From Trichomonas vaginalis G3 (Eukaryota > Parabasalia > Trichomonadida > Trichomonadidae), in the NCBI RefSeq assembly GCF_026262505.1, contig NC_067208.1, positions 6,705,962-6,769,961 on the forward strand: 64,000 bases of DNA, in the 5' to 3' direction. The notes beneath the pieces are model-generated. The model did no database searches and was not told the DNA's origin. It worked only from the letters and a program-made list of their open reading frames with translations. The position numbers and the translations under genes were made by a program. The first letter of the stretch is position 1. Each line of letters opens with the position of its first letter. Of the stretch, positions 59,645 through 64,000 are shown piece by piece.

Positions 59645-61333
59645 TTATTCACTAGCAGGGGCTGATAAATCATAATCGTCGAGAAGTACGATAGGTGGTC
59701 CCACAGGTTTAATCTGTATGGAGAGGCAAACGTGACGTAAGAAGCATAACACTGGTTTCTCAGTATATTTAATAGACTCTGCTGTTGGCTTAACTGTAAG
59801 CTTATATGTAATAGGTGAATTAGATAACTGACCCTGTTGGAATGTATAATCAGTTTCGCAAGGGAATCCACATAGGTAATGACCTAAGTCATTTGACTCG
59901 ATTCCAAATTGAGGGACTGATGTGGTTGTGATAGACCTCATGACATCATAGTTGAAGCCAACAGTATCGTTATTATTGTTAGTGGCATTTGCCTGCATCT
60001 CATAGAAGATTGGATCATTAGATGCTTGAGCCTCAGCGGGTATGTTACCATATGCTCCACAGTTCAATTGAATTTGTTCAAACAATGGATTTTCATAGGT
60101 AGTGTTATAATTAGGTGTTTTCTTAAATAGTGTATAAATGGTGTTCACATATAATGGAGTAAATGCTGCCGTGAATGTACAAGGAGTTCCTTCACCTTTA
60201 GCCATTGAACCATCCATAGTAATGCAGTCAATTCTTTTGATTGGGAAGTTTAGAGTCTTTGCCGAATATCTTGTCACCAAATCACTATAGATGTTAGGGT
60301 CCAAAGAGAATGAGTTACAGTATGTAATCATTTCAAAGAAGTTTGCATTCTTCTTAGTGAACTTAATAAACTTGGTACCAAATGATATCGTACTCTTATC
60401 GGCATTCCAAGTTACAGTATCAATAACTTTGATACCTTCATAGATAGGAGTGAAGTGATTAGTGATTGGAATATAGCTTGTAACATTGGCTTGCATGTTC
60501 GGTAATGGTAGAATATCCTGATAACTTAATGGTGTCCAAACCATACCAGCAATACTGAACTTAACCTTAAGTTGTAAGTTACCAGCAAACGCTGGAAGGA
60601 ATCTAATGTTATTAAGTATTAGGAATCTTCTTAGGTCAATCTTGATTGGTATGTGGAACTTTAATGTAGTTGCACCACTAATTGGTTTATTGAACTCAAT
60701 AATCTGTCCAGAACGAACTGTATCACATCTATTGAAAACATCTTTATGTCTAGCCTTACTAAATACATCAACTTTCTTAATAGCTTCTGTTGTAGATGCA
60801 GTAGAAGTAATGTAACCTTCTTCTCTAGCATTATCTTGTGTATAAACACTTTTACCATTAGCGATTAATTGATATGATTCAACAGCATAGAATGAATCAA
60901 TGTATCCCAACCAAATTGCTGGAAGATGTGCACATGATTTGCCACCAGCATATTTAGTATCAATTGCTTTAATTGCTGTAACATTTGATCCTGTAGGAGC
61001 TGTCTCAACAGCTCTTTCTTTATATACTTCACCATCATATTTAGGAACTTTTTCATCAGCTGGTTCAGTTTCTGTTGTAATTATGCACTCACCATCGACA
61101 TAACCACTAATGAACGTATTATATAAGTCAATCATGTTCTCACCAGGTGGTGATATGTTAAATGTAATATAACCGTTATCAATAGTATTTGTCGGCATAG
61201 CTGGCACTTTTGTTGGGACATATCTATGGTTAGTATCTCCAATAGGAACTGCCCCATCAACTTGATCGAAATAATATCTTACTTGTCTGATGGAATCAGC
61301 AATACTGTATGTATTGAGGTTATCGTTCAACAT
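59645..61333 (-). CDS. Major capsid protein of element 3 (double jelly-roll type)
   Basis: Intact, 562 residues. Conserved blocks with the element 1 protein in the same order: LKFHIPIKIDLRRFLILNNI, RFLPAFAGNLQLKVKFS, FSLDPNIYSDLVTRYSAKTL, NFPIKRIDCI. The region VDGECIITTETEPADEKVPK and the C-terminal VLCFLRHVCLSIQIKPVGPP are specific. It should form the virion shell. It lies next to the left end and reads toward it, preceded 20 bases upstream by the family C gene. Confidence 0.78.
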   Translation of the reverse strand: MLNDNLNTYSIADSIRQVRYYFDQVDGAVPIGDTNHRYVPTKVPAMPTNTIDNGYITFNISPPGENMIDLYNTFISGYVDGECIITTETEPADEKVPKYDGEVYKERAVETAPTGSNVTAIKAIDTKYAGGKSCAHLPAIWLGYIDSFYAVESYQLIANGKSVYTQDNAREEGYITSTASTTEAIKKVDVFSKARHKDVFNRCDTVRSGQIIEFNKPISGATTLKFHIPIKIDLRRFLILNNIRFLPAFAGNLQLKVKFSIAGMVWTPLSYQDILPLPNMQANVTSYIPITNHFTPIYEGIKVIDTVTWNADKSTISFGTKFIKFTKKNANFFEMITYCNSFSLDPNIYSDLVTRYSAKTLNFPIKRIDCITMDGSMAKGEGTPCTFTAAFTPLYVNTIYTLFKKTPNYNTTYENPLFEQIQLNCGAYGNIPAEAQASNDPIFYEMQANATNNNNDTVGFNYDVMRSITTTSVPQFGIESNDLGHYLCGFPCETDYTFQQGQLSNSPITYKLTVKPTAESIKYTEKPVLCFLRHVCLSIQIKPVGPPIVLLDDYDLSAPASE

Positions 61334-61353
61334 CTTTCTCAGCTATAAAAAAT

Positions 61354-61803
61354 TTACAATCTTCTTATTCTTGGGATTATTCGTCTTATTTGTGGCTGAG
61401 GTTTAGGAGGTTCTGGTTCAGGCTCTGGTTCATCATCGAAGTGTATTCTTTTCTCTTCCATTGATTGAACATATTCTTGATTCTCTTTAGTTTCCTTCTC
61501 ACGTTCAATTGGGTCCATGTTTGGTTCATTAACTACACTGTTACGTTCTAATATCTTTGTCATCATCTCTAACAACATTTTATTAGTATATGCTTGTTCT
61601 TCTTCTTTCTTCTCATCAACTTTAGGAGCTTCTTGAACAACAGGAGCTGGGGCAGGAGCTGGTGAATTCAATGGTGCCTTTCTCTTTCTAACTTGAACTG
61701 AACCATTCTTCATATGACAAACATAATATAATGGATGTTGTATTCCTTTAGCTTCATTCAATATGATTGATTGCTTTTCACTTGGTGAAAGTTTTGACGT
61801 CAT
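61354..61803 (-). CDS. Conserved element protein family C (element 3 copy)
   Basis: I choose the start at 61803 (MTSKLSPSEKQSIILNEAKG) rather than an upstream ATG at 61962. The latter would overlap the divergent gene, and AAATTTTATTAGGATAGAA just precedes 61803. The 149-residue protein has YYVCHMKNGSVQVRKRKAP, an Ala/Pro linker, a helix (NKMLLEMMTKILERN) and a Glu/Pro-rich basic end (RRIIPRIRRL). It matches the element 1 protein at 11511-12095 in its first 45 residues and layout. Confidence 0.65.
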   Translation of the reverse strand: MTSKLSPSEKQSIILNEAKGIQHPLYYVCHMKNGSVQVRKRKAPLNSPAPAPAPVVQEAPKVDEKKEEEQAYTNKMLLEMMTKILERNSVVNEPNMDPIEREKETKENQEYVQSMEEKRIHFDDEPEPEPEPPKPQPQIRRIIPRIRRL

Positions 61804-61837
61804 TTCTATCCTAATAAAATTTTTTACTCCTAACAAA
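61804..61837. promoter_or_regulatory. Bidirectional promoter of element 3
   Basis: The 34 bases between divergent starts contain AAAATTTTTTACTCCTAACA, close to the AAATTTTTTACTGAGATGAA box of element 1 at 11490-11510. Confidence 0.55.
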
Positions 61838-62065
61838 ATGACTGAGAATACTTTCGACAGAGAAGCACTCAAGAATGAACTTCGTGAAGAAATACTTAAT
61901 GAACTCAAACCAAAAGAACAAACACAAGAAGAGAAACCAGCTAAACCAAAGCGTAAACTCACAGAGAAACAATTAGCTGCATTAGCAGCTGGACGCGCAA
62001 AGAATCCACGAATGATTGCAAAGAAATTGAGAGAAGAGGAAGAAGCTAAGAAAAATAATAAGTAA
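61838..62065 (+). CDS. Small basic protein with KLTEKQLAALAAGRAK motif
   Basis: 75 residues: MTENTFDREALKNELREEIL, then KPKRKLTEKQLAALAAGRAK and a Lys/Glu-rich end. The 'K(L/M)(S/T)xKQLAAL-x-x-GR-x-K' word is a recurrent nucleic-acid-binding-like motif in viral small proteins. A longer frame from 61763 overlaps the divergent gene and is less likely. Ends convergent with PolB, four bases apart. Confidence 0.6.
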   Translation: MTENTFDREALKNELREEILNELKPKEQTQEEKPAKPKRKLTEKQLAALAAGRAKNPRMIAKKLREEEEAKKNNK

Positions 62066-62069
62066 GTGT

Positions 62070-64000
62070 TTAGAACTTTAACTTACGTTCAAAAGATGAC
62101 TTCGTTGAAATAGTGAAGTCCTTATTTTTGTTGAAGCATGGTTTCGAACCAATGCACAAGTCAAAGGTTATCTCATCACCTTCATAAAGAGATTTGTACA
62201 ATTCCACGATGCTATATTTTTCCCCAACTTTCTCAGGGAAGAACAAACCTTTCTTCTCGTCATAATGTACTTGTATCGCATCTGGGAACATTTGGTTTGC
62301 AGTAAGTGCAATTACGTCCTGTGTGATTCCCTTCATTCGACAGTGGAAAGCAATTTCCTTGAGGTCATTGGTTAATTCGTCGAGGTAAGTCTTCTTTCCA
62401 ACGAATATAGATCTTTGTGCCTTAGACATATGTCCTGCAGTAATCTCTGCAAAGTCTGAATGAAATTGACCCAGTGCTTTTCCAATGAGTTCTCTGTTAT
62501 ACCTTCTCTTGTATTCTTCTGCTAACTTATCTAAGTCCTTCTCATACAAGTGTAAACTATCTGTATCCTGATAGAACAACTTCAAGCCCAAATCTTCTGC
62601 TGTGAAGAATACTTCATTCATGATTCGTTTGGACATAGAAAGGATTGAAACACCTAATGGACAATAGTTAAAGTGACGAACGATAGGTTTAAATGACTTT
62701 ACACATGAAAGTTCGGAATCGGGGATGAACTCTATTGTCTGTATGTCATTATAGTTCTTAATGATATAGTCAGTGAGCTTATTGTCCTTGATGAAACGAA
62801 TCTTTTTGTCAATGGGCTTTAATATCGTCTTACCATAGATACTGTTCAAAAGAAGTTTGATGATCTCTTGTATCGGATTACCTTCCTTCTTATACTTAGC
62901 ACGTAATTCGAAGAGCTTCTTAACTTCATTCCTTATTGTCATGTCCCTTTTTCCATCATAATAGTATCCATCAATGACTTTGCATGAGATCTCTTGGAAC
63001 TTGATCAGATCTTGAAGCGTAATGTGGTCTACGAACATCTTGCAGCATGTATTGGAACTTCTGGCAACATGTAAGTCAGGGTTGATGTCAGGATTGACGA
63101 CAATCAATGGGAATGCTGAGTTCTTACCGATCGACAAGATCTCGATCTGACAGTAAAATCCTGAGATGAACTTTTCCTTTGTTGGTTCAGCTTGGTCATC
63201 ATCAAAGAGATGCTCCAACAAGTATTCACTGCTCTTCATCTCTTCTGTCATAACTTTTGGAATTCCTTCTAAACAGTAAAGTCTAGCAATTGCTGATGGA
63301 TACAATGATACAGCATCGAAGTCAGTGATGAGTTCTCCTTCATTGTATTGCTTCTTGTTCTCAGCTAGCATGCATCTTCCTCCTTGAATACACTTGGAAA
63401 TATATTCACGAGGTTTTCCTGCAAGATCAAAGAGATTACCGTTCTTCCAATATACTCTCTTCTCAAAGAGTTTGTTTGAGATAGAACTTATTGAAACATA
63501 ATCATAAGCATCTATTTCAAACTCAGTCATGAGGTCATTGCGGAACTTAAGAAAGCCATCTCGTAAAATGCGTACATCTTGACCGCAATAGAATGACGAA
63601 TAAACTTCCATGTCAAAGTGTTCATCATCAATCTTGCAATCTTCAATCTTCTCAATGTTCTCATTAAAAGCTTCAATATCTTTGACATGATTCATGGCAT
63701 CATCGATGTTACCAACTTTAGTTGTATTAACTAACTCTTCCGTGTAGTAATTATATGGGAAAACTTCTTTTTCACCACTAGTGAGGTGAAACATTTCAGG
63801 GAATCTTTCCAACTTAGTTGAGATGATTGCATAAGAGTCTTTGAAGCAGAGAAGTTTTCCTTTGTACTTTCCTTGTATCTGCATCGTTTGTGAACCTTTG
63901 ATGATTGGAGTTCCTGTAATCTCTTCTAACTGAGACATGAGAAAAGTGACATCGTACGATAAGTTGTGGAAATAAACTAAACTCTTATCTGGTAAAGCTT
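62070..64000 (-). CDS. B-family DNA polymerase of element 3, 5'-truncated by the window
   Basis: The frame is open to the window edge; just before the first internal Met it reads VYFHNLSYDVTFL, the Exo II motif. Then come motif A ITDFDAVSLYPSA, motif B KLLLNSIYGKTILKP and motif C YQDTDSLHLY, all with their catalytic residues. The C-terminus contains GHMSKAQRSIFVGKKTYLDE and CRMKGITQDV. It is quite different from the element 2 enzyme and has no HNH insert in the visible part. It belongs to the protein-primed PolB group found in Mavericks, by motif style and context. Confidence 0.85.
   Translation of the reverse strand, partial: ALPDKSLVYFHNLSYDVTFLMSQLEEITGTPIIKGSQTMQIQGKYKGKLLCFKDSYAIISTKLERFPEMFHLTSGEKEVFPYNYYTEELVNTTKVGNIDDAMNHVKDIEAFNENIEKIEDCKIDDEHFDMEVYSSFYCGQDVRILRDGFLKFRNDLMTEFEIDAYDYVSISSISNKLFEKRVYWKNGNLFDLAGKPREYISKCIQGGRCMLAENKKQYNEGELITDFDAVSLYPSAIARLYCLEGIPKVMTEEMKSSEYLLEHLFDDDQAEPTKEKFISGFYCQIEILSIGKNSAFPLIVVNPDINPDLHVARSSNTCCKMFVDHITLQDLIKFQEISCKVIDGYYYDGKRDMTIRNEVKKLFELRAKYKKEGNPIQEIIKLLLNSIYGKTILKPIDKKIRFIKDNKLTDYIIKNYNDIQTIEFIPDSELSCVKSFKPIVRHFNYCPLGVSILSMSKRIMNEVFFTAEDLGLKLFYQDTDSLHLYEKDLDKLAEEYKRRYNRELIGKALGQFHSDFAEITAGHMSKAQRSIFVGKKTYLDELTNDLKEIAFHCRMKGITQDVIALTANQMFPDAIQVHYDEKKGLFFPEKVGEKYSIVELYKSLYEGDEITFDLCIGSKPCFNKNKDFTISTKSSFERKLKF

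Larger units (their letters stand above)
59501..64000. mobile_element. Element 3: Maverick/Polinton-type element, left part
   Basis: Starts near 59501 (AGTACAGTATACATTGTGCG); the exact tip cannot be fixed without the other end. It contains intact capsid protein, family C protein, a small basic protein and PolB running off the window. No frameshifts are seen, so this may be the youngest and possibly active element. Confidence 0.82.

Noticed and set aside
61354-61962. Family C start at 61962 in element 3
   Set aside because: The extra residues overlap the divergent basic protein gene and have no counterpart in element 1.

Overview
The window looks like nuclear DNA of a trichomonad (parabasalid) protist, Trichomonas or Tritrichomonas. 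It is AT-rich and its host genes have no visible introns. It carries families that are strongly expanded in trichomonads: a BspA-like LRR_5 protein, a glycine-rich repeat protein and a DUF3447-type ankyrin protein. Two host genes have a short initiator-like TCATT just upstream of ATG. The species is an inference, not something the sequence proves.

Most of the window is three Maverick/Polinton-type elements (virus-like DNA transposons). Element 1 (4890-30569, 25.7 kb) has short hairpin-bearing inverted ends and a TAAATA target duplication, and sits in a 36-37 bp minisatellite. Element 2 (31690-50949, 19.3 kb) has 299-bp terminal inverted repeats and a CAAGTA duplication. Both lie in the same ankyrin-repeat gene, whose minus-strand pieces are at 50950-51478, 31373-31689, 30570-31372 and 4254-4889; removing element 2 restores the reading frame exactly. 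Element 3 begins near 59500 and runs off the right edge. Host genes follow element 2: a Vps39-like HOPS subunit, a chromodomain protein, a small membrane protein, two unknown proteins and a 1.04-kb MITE-like element.

Element 1 encodes a D12-type DNA adenine methyltransferase, an integrase, a packaging ATPase, a double jelly-roll major capsid protein, a candidate penton, two KilA-N proteins and a phage-like tail-fibre protein. No DNA polymerase is visible in it, and many of its genes are frameshifted. Element 2 encodes capsid protein, ATPase, protein-primed-type PolB with an HNH-like insert, a broken integrase, a primase-SF3 helicase and its own fibre protein. Element 3 shows intact capsid protein, two small conserved proteins and the 3' part of PolB.

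The most striking points are these. (i) The fibre C-terminal module is nearly identical at the DNA level in elements 1 and 2 although the rest of the elements is diverged, which suggests exchange of a receptor-binding tip. (ii) The fibre shaft of element 1 is a GHTH-type 22-residue repeat like those of bacteriophage tail fibres. (iii) An apparent early promoter (AATAAAGTTAGTTTTA) and an AGATCT-centred palindrome with 12-bp satellites are shared by elements 1 and 2, while structural genes use a short AT-rich box next to ATG. (iv) Early genes of elements 1 and 2 are flanked by inverted repeats. (v) Three small families with no function I can name are conserved between elements.
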